DNA of 29,238 nucleotides from Lichtheimia corymbifera B2541 (Eukaryota; Mucoromycota; Mucoromycetes; Mucorales; Lichtheimiaceae): positions 1-29,238 of the forward strand of contig JNEU01000187.1 of assembly GCA_000697475.1 (NCBI GenBank). Direction: 5' to 3'. The notes under the pieces were generated by a model. The model made no database searches and was not told the DNA's origin. It worked only from the letters and a program-made list of their open reading frames with translations. Shown here piece by piece: positions 21,076 through 29,238 of this stretch (position 1 is its first letter; every line of letters starts with the position of its first letter). Position numbers and translations under genes: made by a program.

Positions 21076-23209
21076 CTAGTAGTTCCCTTTCTCTTGTGAG
21101 TAATAAACCAAATTCTTTGATCTCTGGGTGCGTGTTAATCGGAACGCTCCTTTTTGTAAGATATCCATATGGCTTGGGGCAAAAGTAAAAAGCTTGAGAT
21201 GCAGTACATGAAGCCGTTGGAATAGTGAAACAAATGAACGTAGCATAGATTCATCGCCATCCATCCCCGGGGCATCGATAACAAGGGTTTTGAGGTTGCC
21301 GTGATGCGCCATTGCACTAAAGTCGCTGTATTCAATGGGGAACGTCCCTGAGGTCAAAGTAAATTGTTCGAGGCCAGGACATTCATATGCAATTCTCGAG
21401 ATAAAGGGCGATATCACCTTCCGCATAACTCGCCGTCCTTCATAGAATACTTGTAGATGTTTCAATTGCGTCAATTTTGGAATAAGCAATAACCATGATC
21501 CTGCTAGAACGTGCCTCTCAATACGGAGATGGATTTCTTCAAGGGTTGAGAGATTGCCAAGGTCCAAATGATGCTGCATAAACTGTCTCTCGCTTAGTTG
21601 TGGTGACCGGTTTGCCTTTAATCCAACGCCTTTGAAATGTTGATGCTTTGGATCCTTGAGTTCTTCAAACACAGATGTATGATGCACCGTTCCCACCGAT
21701 TCTAATCGAGGTGCACGCTGTATGAGCCATATGAGTAACGGGATATAATCATGGCTGGAGTCAGTAGGATAGCGTATATGGCGCAGTTGTTTGAAAGTCA
21801 CTTGCTCTGTGTGTTGTTGCTGCAATATCATGCGTTTTGGGAAAAACTCAAATCCATCTCCAATTTCAAAGCGCTCGATTGTACCACAGTGAGCCTTGAG
21901 ATATCGCTTCAGCATGCGCCAATCCATTTTCGGTTTGCGTCGTGGGCAATCCAACGTCAGTACTCGCCACCCGGTACCTTCTTGAATATCGTCAACACCA
22001 GGGAGACAAGAACGTGCGTGATTGTGTAAGATGATCTGCTGCAGTAAAGGACATGACGTGGCAATCGCTGATAAAATGGGGTACTGTGGCATGGGAGTGA
22101 CGCGCAATAACCGCAACTGAGGAAATAGTTGGAGAATATCTGAAATGTCATCCTTTAGTATAAGTGCATCGATAAGATCCAACTTCACGAGCCTTGGGTA
22201 TGTTTTTGATATAGACGATGGATGAAAGACTCCGTGTGAAACAGATATCGTCGTCAAATTGGGACATACATCCAGGATGTCACATAGTAGCTGATGTGAG
22301 ACACCCCATATATAAAAGCGGGTATAGTCAATGGTGAGATCTGTCAATGAAGTTCCCAGTGCACGTACGGCCACCAGTAAATAGTTCCATGGTCCTTTCG
22401 AAAAGCCTGCAAAAAAATGCGTTAGTCTCGCACGCATCACTTTTCTTGTTTGTTTCCTTACCGGTAATATGCAAATTTCTCAATGATTGAAACATGTCGG
22501 GACCCGTAAGCTGAGGAACTAATCCATCGAGGTTCGATACAATGAGTGATTTGATATAGGGTGCCATATCCAGTAAGTGATCATATTCCTTCGATGCTAA
22601 AGATGCTGATCCACAGCCTGCAGGTACTCCAATACGAAAGGTCAATCCATAGGCCATTGCTATCCTCTCGCGCCAAGTAGGACATACATCCAGATAGCCT
22701 CCTTCTTTTCCAATATCAATCTTGTGCTGCCCATCCAATATCATAGGGATAAGATCTGACAGAACCAGTTCCAGTGGCAACTTGCTTATAAAGTCGACTC
22801 GCTTGTTGATGTCATGGTGTGAAGCTGCTTGTCGATTCAAGAGATATTCATATCCATCGTCTGAATGTGCTACGTGCTGCCATCCATTATCATAGATGGT
22901 GATTGCTGATCCGTGTTGTCCTTGATTACGAGAGGTCCTCCCAGCACAGAGATTAGCACCAGGTGAAGGAGCGGCATCGCTCATGGTAGCCGATGCAGCG
23001 TCCATGTCGAGATTGAGGTGACCGGAATCAGCAAGTAAGGAAGCTCTGGTGTCAGGTGCTGAGACAAGCTTTTCTTCGCAATCGTGTCCGGTGGTTGTCG
23101 ATTGATGGAGTTGTACATTGCATGTCGGGCTGTCGATCGAGGTGGAATCAGCGGTTTGAGGCTCCATGTCAAAGTTGGTGGAAGCGGTGAAAGCAGAAAT
23201 AAGGCTCAT
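21076..23209 (-). CDS. P4: intact TPR/F-box/LRR-like protein
   Basis: The only member of the cluster that reads through, so the reference for the others; likely SCF substrate receptor. Exon 1 is 23209-22462, the intron 22461-22407 (GTAAGG ... TTTTTTTGCAG, 55 nt), exon 2 22406-21076, giving 692 aa from ATG 23209. A second in-frame ATG at 23167 matches the P1 start and may be the real one. A GTG 16 codons further upstream is in frame but is not a likely fungal start. Residues about 35-130 align with the P1 TPR region but have lost many small and hydrophobic helix positions. The F-box follows at about residue 155 (RVDFISKLPLELVLSDLIPM, then VCPTWRERI). Exon 2 is a long LRR-like array with repeated L-x-x-L-x-L spacing. 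The upstream region to the TATA box is shared with P1. What it targets cannot be inferred. Confidence 0.8.
22407..22461 (-). other. P4 intron, 55 nt
   Basis: GTAAGG donor at 22461, pyrimidine-rich TTTTTTTGCAG acceptor at 22407, GACTAAC branch. Not a multiple of 3, so its removal is needed for the protein. It sets the phase-1 position shared by all five genes. Confidence 0.85.
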
Positions 23210-23322
23210 GCAGACAAGAATTAGCCCGCTCACGGAAATCGAAGCGTGATGTAACACGGCAAATTGATTGACCGATGGCCATTACCACCCTATTTATCAA
23301 CATCTCTCTTATCATCCACCTT

Positions 23323-23330
23323 GATATATA
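23323..23330 (-). promoter_or_regulatory. TATA box of P4
   Basis: TATATATC on the minus strand, 113 nt before ATG 23209. Out-of-frame ATGs at 23315, 23303 and 23282 lie between; the last would open a short upstream ORF if transcription starts before it. Confidence 0.5.
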
Positions 23331-23604
23331 ATCCCATATTAACTATCAACCAACATGCAAAAAATAAAAGCATTCGCTATGGTGAATATCCATTTCACTT
23401 GTACAAGGCAACGATTACAAATACAAAGCATTGTTAAATATGATGATTGGTGGTAACTAAAACACGTGATCCCAAAGGGCGTGTAATACCTGGAGGATAC
23501 CATCTTTATGTTTGCCTGACGGTCATGAAGGATATATCATATGTGAAGGTACCATGCAAGAAATACAATTCAAGACATCGGATGCATGCATTAGCGTATG
23601 GTTA

Positions 23605-24232
23605 TGTTGTAGGGCATTACGGGAATCAGTGCATTACGCGTAATGCCCTAATGCATTTTGAGAATTCCATAATGCACTAGGGCATTTCGGTCCTCAGTGC
23701 AGATGCTGCATTTTTTCAATAAACTTGCAGGCTATGAATATGAAGAGCCGTTGGTATCATAGTGAGATAGCGACCAGTGTTTTTGACATGGCGTGGTCAG
23801 GGATTTCTACCTGGCATCAGCTCTTTTCTTTTGCAATGGCAGCAACCATAACCTATATTATTTTTCCTGGTGCTTCCCTTTTATTAAAAAAACCAACTGT
23901 CGTGTGTATAATACGCGTCGTAGTATGGCTGAAGACCAGCAACGTCGCAATTTGTTCATCAAGCAAGAAAGTGGTGGATAATGAAAGAAAAGTAGCTGCC
24001 ATTGCAAAATAAAAGAGCCGATGCCAAGTTGAAATCATTCACCACGCTATATCAAAAGCACTTAACAGCCATCTCACTAAAATGCCAACCTTCTTCATAT
24101 TCATAGCTTGCCAGTTTATTGGAAAAATGCAGTATCTGCACTGAGGACCGAAATGCCCTAGTGCATTACGGAATTCTCAAAATGCACTAGGGCATTACGC
24201 GTAATGCACTGGTCCCGTAATGCCCTACAACA
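23605..24232. mobile_element. 628-bp foldback element (MITE) with long inverted arms
   Basis: The left arm starts TGTTGTAGGGCATTACGGGA (23605-23624) and the right arm ends with its exact inverse (24213-24232). The arms remain similar for about 250 bp each (to roughly 23870 and 23980), with substitutions and small indels, leaving a loop of about 110 bp. Each arm contains several direct and inverted copies of GGGCATTACG/GTGCATTACG and the palindrome CATTACGCGTAATG. Flanks are GTTA on the left and GTCA on the right, a 4-bp near-match that could be an eroded target-site duplication. There is no coding capacity: ORFs on opposite strands read the same words because of the inverted arms. The first 20 bases closely resemble the transposon terminus at 26431-26450. 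Confidence 0.85.
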
Positions 24233-24532
24233 GTCATACTTTGGAGTATTGTAAAGGCATGAGCGGTGAGTACATAGGCAATGCGCACATTTATTGCCAA
24301 AATCGATATACTGAGCGTTCATTTTTTAGAACCGTGGGAAAATAGCGTAATCGCTATGACATATTGCAAAGTGGATGACAGAAAGTACCAGGTCGGCACA
24401 GCAGAGCAGATTGCAAGTACAGCCACGACCAGCGCTCCTACTCAGTAAATTTCCTATACGACTGGTTTGGCCATTTACAAAAGAGCCGATATATACCATG
24501 CTTGTCATGAATACCTCAATAAAAGATGATGG
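24233..24532. other. intergenic, 3' flank of P5
   Basis: No gene seen. A minus-strand AATAAA lies near 24533-24540, about 65 nt past the P5 stop. Confidence 0.4.
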
Positions 24533-24601
24533 TTTTATTACAACGACAATGATTATAAAGCATTTTTAATCTAAAAAGCAACTTCTACCGTTCTTATACT
24601 G

Positions 24602-26443
24602 CTACGCGCAATGCACAGACTTGATCCTCTCCTTGAGCACCTCCATAATTCCATTGTTAAGTCTGGCTGGTCTGAGCGACACACGATTGAGACAAGGGCA
24701 TTGTCGAAGGCTTAATACGCCCATGGTTGATACACTCAGGTCTGCGAATGTGGCAAGATTTTGGAGGTTGCGAAAGTCACGGAACAGATAAAGGATGTCG
24801 TTGGATATCGCATGTTGCCCATAGACGCCAGATCGAAGATCCAATGTATGCAAATCGTGACAGTCATCCGTTAATGCCTTGAAAAATGGAACACAAGATG
24901 CATCCATAGGATTACACGTATCGAGCGTCAAGACCCTGAGACTTTTCAATCCACCTATCGATTGCGCCATCATCTTTTGATTGTCTACCATTGCCACATG
25001 GAGCGTTTGCAAACGAGATCCACCATGATTGGCTGTAATGTTGACATGATCCTTGATAAATTGGATAAGCACTTGATCATAATGATTGGGACGATCTTGA
25101 GGTGAAAAGCTCATCAACGAATCCGTTTTCAAAGATACAAGGTGTACGCATTGCGCCAATGCACGCATCAAAGGTGGATAGACAGCGTATTTCGCCAATA
25201 AAACTCTTTTCAGAAAAGGGGCTCGTTGTACGATCCATGCCATCATGTCCAGGTAGAGTATGTCGTCGCTTGTATTGGATTTACACATTACATGCAAGCC
25301 TATCAGATTGCTGAATCGAATACCATCGTTCTTGTTCATGACATCATACAATGATTGGGAGCCGCTTGTACCCTCACGAAGATAAATGACCAGTGATTCC
25401 AAGGTGTCATGGTGGTTGATCAGAAGCGGGAGAATATCATCCAAAGAGTACTCGTGGCGTGTGTTCTTGATATAGATCCTGCGTAATCCTTGGCCAGGTG
25501 GGTAGATATCACTTTCTCGTATGTACGTCTCCTTGCTGTCACCATATCTCAAATACTGCAGCGACCGACATGAGGTATTGATTATACTCATTGGCGTAGA
25601 GGTGGGTACATTGGTAACATCCAGCTTTCGCAAAGAAGGGAGGTGTGGTAGAATATCCATTAAAAGGTTGTTGTCAAGCTGAATGACTGGGTGTATTGTA
25701 AGATGTAATAGTGCTGGATACGTATCTTCGAGTGGTGATAGCTGTATATCCGTGATGCAAGCAAGCGATACCAAATGGGGGCAACTTTTCAAGATATCGT
25801 TCAAATACAAAGGCTGGTCCAAACGTACATAATCTCTCAGGATCAATGTTGTCAACGTGTTGCCCATGGTACGTAATATGCTGATGGCTTGATCCACTTT
25901 TCCAAATGATGACTCTATATAGTAAAACATCATGATAATGAGTGTATGTCTTATATACGTGAGCATAATCCACTTACGGTCAATGATGATCGACGTCAAA
26001 GACTCAAAAGAGGTGACCTCCTTTCGTAACATGTAAAATGGAAAGGGACAATGGGCAAATTCGATCGTTCGTACATGCTGCCATGATTCGATAATCACTG
26101 GATGGGTTTCCACAAATGGGGCATCGTCTTCGAGAATGACTTCAAGTTGGTCTGATTGAAAGATGCATTGTCGCCATCTTGATGATACCATCAAATACTG
26201 GAAATACTCCTCATATTGGCATCCAGCAAAAAGAATCTCAAAGATCCGGTAATTGACATCGTTAGGTAGACACGCAATGATATCCATCCTCCTTGATGAT
26301 CGCTCCAACGCCATGTTTTTCTCTTTTTGAAGTCTCCCATATAACGGATCCTCCGTAGCAACATGCTGCATGGCTGTATCATAGACACGTGCTGCTGCCA
26401 AGAAGCGTCCTTGTTGCGTATGTATGTATCTGTTGTGGGTCAT
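24602..26443 (-). pseudogene. P5: F-box/LRR-like gene cut at its 5' end by a transposon
   Basis: The ORF begins at ATG 26443, but the first five codons (MTHNR) come from the transposon terminus 26431-26443 and its junction. Host sequence starts with YIHTQQGRFLAAARVYD, which aligns residue for residue with the second TPR helix pair of P1. The first TPR and the promoter are missing from this side. The F-box region follows at about residue 50 (RMDIIACLPNDVNYRIFEIL, then SRWRQCIF), then LRR-like repeats to TAA/TAG at 24602. The shared intron is 25977-25915 (GTAAGT ... CTATATAG, 63 nt), a multiple of 3 without stops and thus easily missed; splicing gives about 592 aa. The rest of the gene has no visible lesion, so the insertion may be recent. 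The missing 5' part should lie beyond the other end of the transposon, outside this window. Read-through from the transposase gene, on the same strand, could still transcribe it. Confidence 0.75.
25915..25977 (-). other. P5 intron, 63 nt, in frame
   Basis: GTAAGT donor at 25977, TACTATATAG acceptor at 25915. Its removal restores gapless alignment with P4 around the splice (IID, Q, SSFGKVDQAISI). Confidence 0.75.
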
Positions 26444-26570
26444 TTCGGGATGTGGGTCATTTCTGGAAATAACCCAAAATGACCCGGGTCAAAACCGGAT
26501 CCCAATATGACCCGGGTCATTTCAGCCTACACAGACATTCCCGAAACGACCCGGGTCATTTCGGGATTAT
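26431..26570. repeat. transposon terminus with GACCCGGGTC palindromes
   Basis: Begins TGTTGTGGGTCATTTCGGGA. Within 140 bp there are three GACCCGGGTC palindromes (26481-26490, about 26509-26518, 26548-26557). The last is the centre of a 26-bp near-palindrome at 26540-26565 that has one mismatched pair. Two more GGGTCATTTC half-sites stand at 26437-26446 and about 26454-26463. The layout suits an array of transposase-binding sites in a subterminal region. Confidence 0.8.
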
Positions 26571-26781
26571 CATAAACATCGTAAATTAGCATTGTCAGTT
26601 ATAGTTAGCATTCCGAATCTGTATATAAACCATGATACAGATCAATAAATATGTCTTTGTCCAAGAACTGACACAAATACAAATGGTTTTTAATTTTATT
26701 ACCCTATCATTCATAGACGATATAGTAGTTGAATCAATAACTTCTATGGTTTATCACTGATGTAGGTAATACCATGTTGGC

Positions 26782-26787
26782 TTTATT
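26782..26787 (-). terminator. poly(A) signal of the transposase gene
   Basis: AATAAA on the minus strand, about 48 nt past the transposase stop at 26835. Confidence 0.55.
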
Positions 26788-26834
26788 GTTGGTTATAATA
26801 TCTAATGTTGTCGAAGGATCATCTCTTTATATGC

Positions 26835-29238
26835 TCATCTGCGAGCAGACCGTGTTTGTCTTGTAGATAACGATCGAGTGATTGGGCGACGGGCAATTTC
26901 AGGTTTGCTGATACGATGACGGCGAGATTTGCCCCCATTAGAAGTGGAAGGAAGATTGGTGTTGCTACAGTTACGAGTACTTTGTGAATGGCATTTCAGA
27001 GTGCAATAGTTATTGACTCGACGACATGGGCATCTTCCATTTTTGCATCCAGTGCTGCACCTGCAAGTGATCGAATTACCGTTTGGCCCTGAACCATGCA
27101 TTAGCCTTGTAGCATGTCGCACTGAGAGTACTGGAGTATCCTTATCCACCGGTGACTGTATGACGTGTTCCAAATCCGGGAATTCGCAGCCTTTGAAATT
27201 CTTGAGGTCTCTAGCATGATAACTAGTAGAAAGGATTCCGTCCTTGCATCGAACCTTGTACAGCATTGGACCATCGTCATATCTTCGCGTGTCATAGATG
27301 ACACATGGGAGGGAATGGGGGTCACTTGCAGTACGATCACGCTTATCGATGAAAACACCAACGTAGTCACCGATACCGTAAAGGGGTGGCTCTCCTTGTC
27401 GTTGAAGCAATCTTTTTATATGCCTACGTTAGTAACCTTGCCAAGGAATGGTATACAATAGACTTACTGCTGTTGGATCGATTCAACATTTTGGTCGTAG
27501 CGTCTTCCCGCTGCCTCACGAATAGCGTCATGTCGAGGTGGCATATACAAATCACGACTTGTATGGTCACAAGATGCATCATCGATGGATTCCGTACCAC
27601 CATTGCTCTCATGGTCGGATGGATCATCGAGTTGCTCCGCATGTATATCGTTGGCATCGGGATCAAACGTTGGCAAAAACTGGTCATTGAAGTCGTCATC
27701 AAAAATGTCCTGGATGTTCAGATCTTGACGATTGCCGTCATCATCGACTTCAAATGCGGTGTTCACGCTGGGCAAAAATTGGTTACCGTACATATCAGCA
27801 TAATCATCGATTTCGTCGAGTGGCATTGTTGTTAGGCCTTGACCGTTAAGGGTACGAAGCTCGATATATCGTACATGATCGTTACTTGGCTCTTCATCAT
27901 CGGCTTCATCTTTTACAAAATTAGCTTTCGATAGTATACTTAGTATGCTGCATATGATACTTACATTGAGCGTTTGAAATGGCTCCATAGCTACCTTGGC
28001 TAGCCACATCATTTGCTGCATCATCAAGGTGTAGCACATCACCAGCATTTGAAATACGGTCGTCGACTATCCCATTGTTAGCGCATTTGGCAATCGTTAC
28101 TTCTTTGAAGCTCGTGAAGACTTTCCATTGGTCGTCTCATCGTTCGATAAGCCTCCCTCGTGGACTCGCACGCTATGATTTTCGTCCTCCTCCTCATCAG
28201 AAAAAACTGTAGCTCTCTGTGCAGCATGATACATCGCTTCATCACTGTCGTAAAGGTCTTCTGCATTTCCCTCCTCGTTAAGACCTTGCATTCCAACAGC
28301 CTCAATATCAATGTCATTCGCATTCAATTCCTCTTGATCGCCTTGCAGAGACTCGAGATAACCGCGTAAATGGTGTGCATCCGGTCGTGGTGATTGCCCA
28401 AACACAAATCGATACGCCGTGTCATTGATAACCCTGGTGTATGATGTATTCATTGCATACACGACGATCCCTAGGCCTTCAGACCAATGGTTGGCTTCTG
28501 GATGGTCCTGAACCCAGGTTTTCAGCTTGTTTTTGAGGATTTGATTTGCGCGTTCGATTAAGCCTTGAGCCTGGGGATAGCGTGGTCGTCCATGTACAAA
28601 ATGTAGCGTAGGCCACTTACGCTTCAGCTCAGCTTTCTACATGGTAGCTCTTAGTGAAAATCTTGAAGGCGTTATTCCATTCAACCCTTACCATTTGGTC
28701 AGATTTAAATTCACCGCCATTATCGCTTTGTAGAATTACTGGAGGACCAACTAGACAAAACAGTTCATGCAGCTTTTGACCAATAACATGCGAATCCTTC
28801 TTCAAAAGAGGGTATGCCCACGAGAACTTGGATTTATGGTCCCTGATATGGAAGATATAGCGTGCCCTGCCACGTGCAGTACTAGGTCCCCCATAATCAA
28901 TCAAGTCCATCTGTATTATGTATGAGTAAAGCTGGTACACACTTCATCTAGATTAAATACGCTGGACTTACCTGAACAATATGCATGAATGTTGATGCAT
29001 GAATGGCTCTAGCAGCTGTTTGTGGGCGACCTCTAATGTAATGCGTTGCGCATGTGCTGCAATGCTTGATAACCTTGCGTACAAACAGATCGGGGCAGTG
29101 TATGTACCTGGCAAGCTATATACGTTTCACGTGTAAATATAAGTAACATTTAATCGATCTACCAATTTACTTACCCTTGCAAGCGTAGCATGCTTTCCAC
29201 CATGCTGGCAATCTTCATGGGCCTTCGTGATCGTCTTA
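26835..29238 (-). CDS. integrase-like transposase, N-terminus outside the window
   Basis: Catalyses cut-and-paste or integrase-type strand transfer (family inference). In order: an H2C2 zinc-binding region (HEDCQHGGKHA ... KHCSTC); a DDE core with D in QMDLIDYGG, D in LQSDNGGEF and E in PQAQGLIERAN, 37 residues after the second D; an acidic linker; a C-terminal GIGDYVGVFIDKRDR module; and a cysteine cluster (CRCSTGCKNGRCPCR ... CTLKCH ... C) like the tail of KRBA2/SCAND3-type integrases; a basic end. Introns, read on the minus strand: 29174-29116, 28971-28911, 28691-28637, 27964-27910 and 27467-27412, all with GTAAG donors and 55-61 nt long. With these removed the core is uninterrupted. The frame change near 28100 (after ...SSRASKK) is unresolved: an atypical splice or a one-base frameshift. 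The enzyme may still be functional. Confidence 0.75.

Larger units (their letters stand above)
26431..29238 (-). mobile_element. integrase-type DNA transposon, one end and 3' part of transposase
   Basis: The element runs from its terminus at 26431, inside the P5 coding sequence, past the end of the window. It carries a spliced transposase gene on the minus strand (26835-29238) and ends in a palindrome-rich terminus. The architecture (H2C2 + DDE integrase core + cysteine-rich tail, TGT... terminus, no reverse transcriptase seen) best fits Ginger-like cut-and-paste elements. A Ty3/Gypsy-like retroelement cannot be excluded, because the far end is missing. Host flank next to the terminus is GTATC (26426-26430); this or its last four bases should be repeated at the other end. 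Confidence 0.7.

Noticed and set aside
23725..24038. ORFs on both strands reading similar words (ISTWH, LF, FAMAAT)
   Set aside because: Explained by the inverted arms of the foldback element, not by two genes.
1..29238. tRNA, rRNA or CRISPR array
   Set aside because: No convincing tRNA A/B-box pair, rRNA core sequence or regularly spaced direct-repeat array was found by reading.

Overview
The window looks like nuclear DNA from an early-diverging filamentous fungus, most likely Mucoromycota/Mucorales (a Lichtheimia- or Absidia-like genome; inference). The signs are AT-rich intergenic DNA, short 50-76 nt introns with GTAAG-type donors and CTAAT/TACTAAT branch sites, TATA boxes 110-160 nt before start codons, AATAAA signals just after stops, and an expanded family of TPR + F-box + LRR-like proteins. 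No bacterial operon, CRISPR array, rRNA or tRNA is visible.

Left third (1-10.7 kb): gene-poor, with much eroded sequence. It holds a doubtful small minus-strand ORF (22-255), four spaced polypyrimidine boxes (423-700), a stretch poor in stop codons on the plus strand, a short tandem repeat (2128-2305), a three-exon gene with one in-frame TGA (2522-3002), an orphan copy (A) of an F-box gene upstream region (3460-4440), a decayed unrecognised gene 'X' on the minus strand (7096-8060), and a TATA-driven gene for a small secreted cysteine-rich protein (8671-8993).

Middle (10.7-26.4 kb): five paralogous F-box genes, all on the minus strand and called P1-P5 here from left to right: P1 10720-12211, P2 15276-17289, P3 18845-20745, P4 21076-23209, P5 24602-26443. 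Each should encode a substrate-recognition subunit of an SCF ubiquitin ligase. All share one phase-1 intron at the same place after the F-box. Only P4 reads through intact. P1 has a nonsense codon and lacks about 200 C-terminal residues. P2 has a one-base frameshift in a run of seven G. P3 has several frameshifts and a shortened TPR. P5 is cut at its 5' end by a transposon. Upstream regions have been copied without their genes: copies A (3.5-4.4 kb) and B (13.8-14.5 kb) match the region directly upstream of P2 (copy C), including the TATA box. A second, partial copy of gene X lies beside copy B.

Right end (26.4-29.2 kb and beyond): the end of a large transposon. It carries a multi-exon integrase-type transposase (H2C2 zinc finger, DDE core, cysteine-rich C-terminal cluster), and its terminus, starting TGTTGTGGGTC and packed with GACCCGGGTC palindromes, sits inside the P5 TPR coding sequence. 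A 628-bp foldback element (23605-24232) between P4 and P5 has nearly the same terminal 20 bases and probably uses the same transposase type. Overall the window shows birth and death of an F-box family, with tandem duplication, promoter-only copies and transposon insertion all visible side by side.
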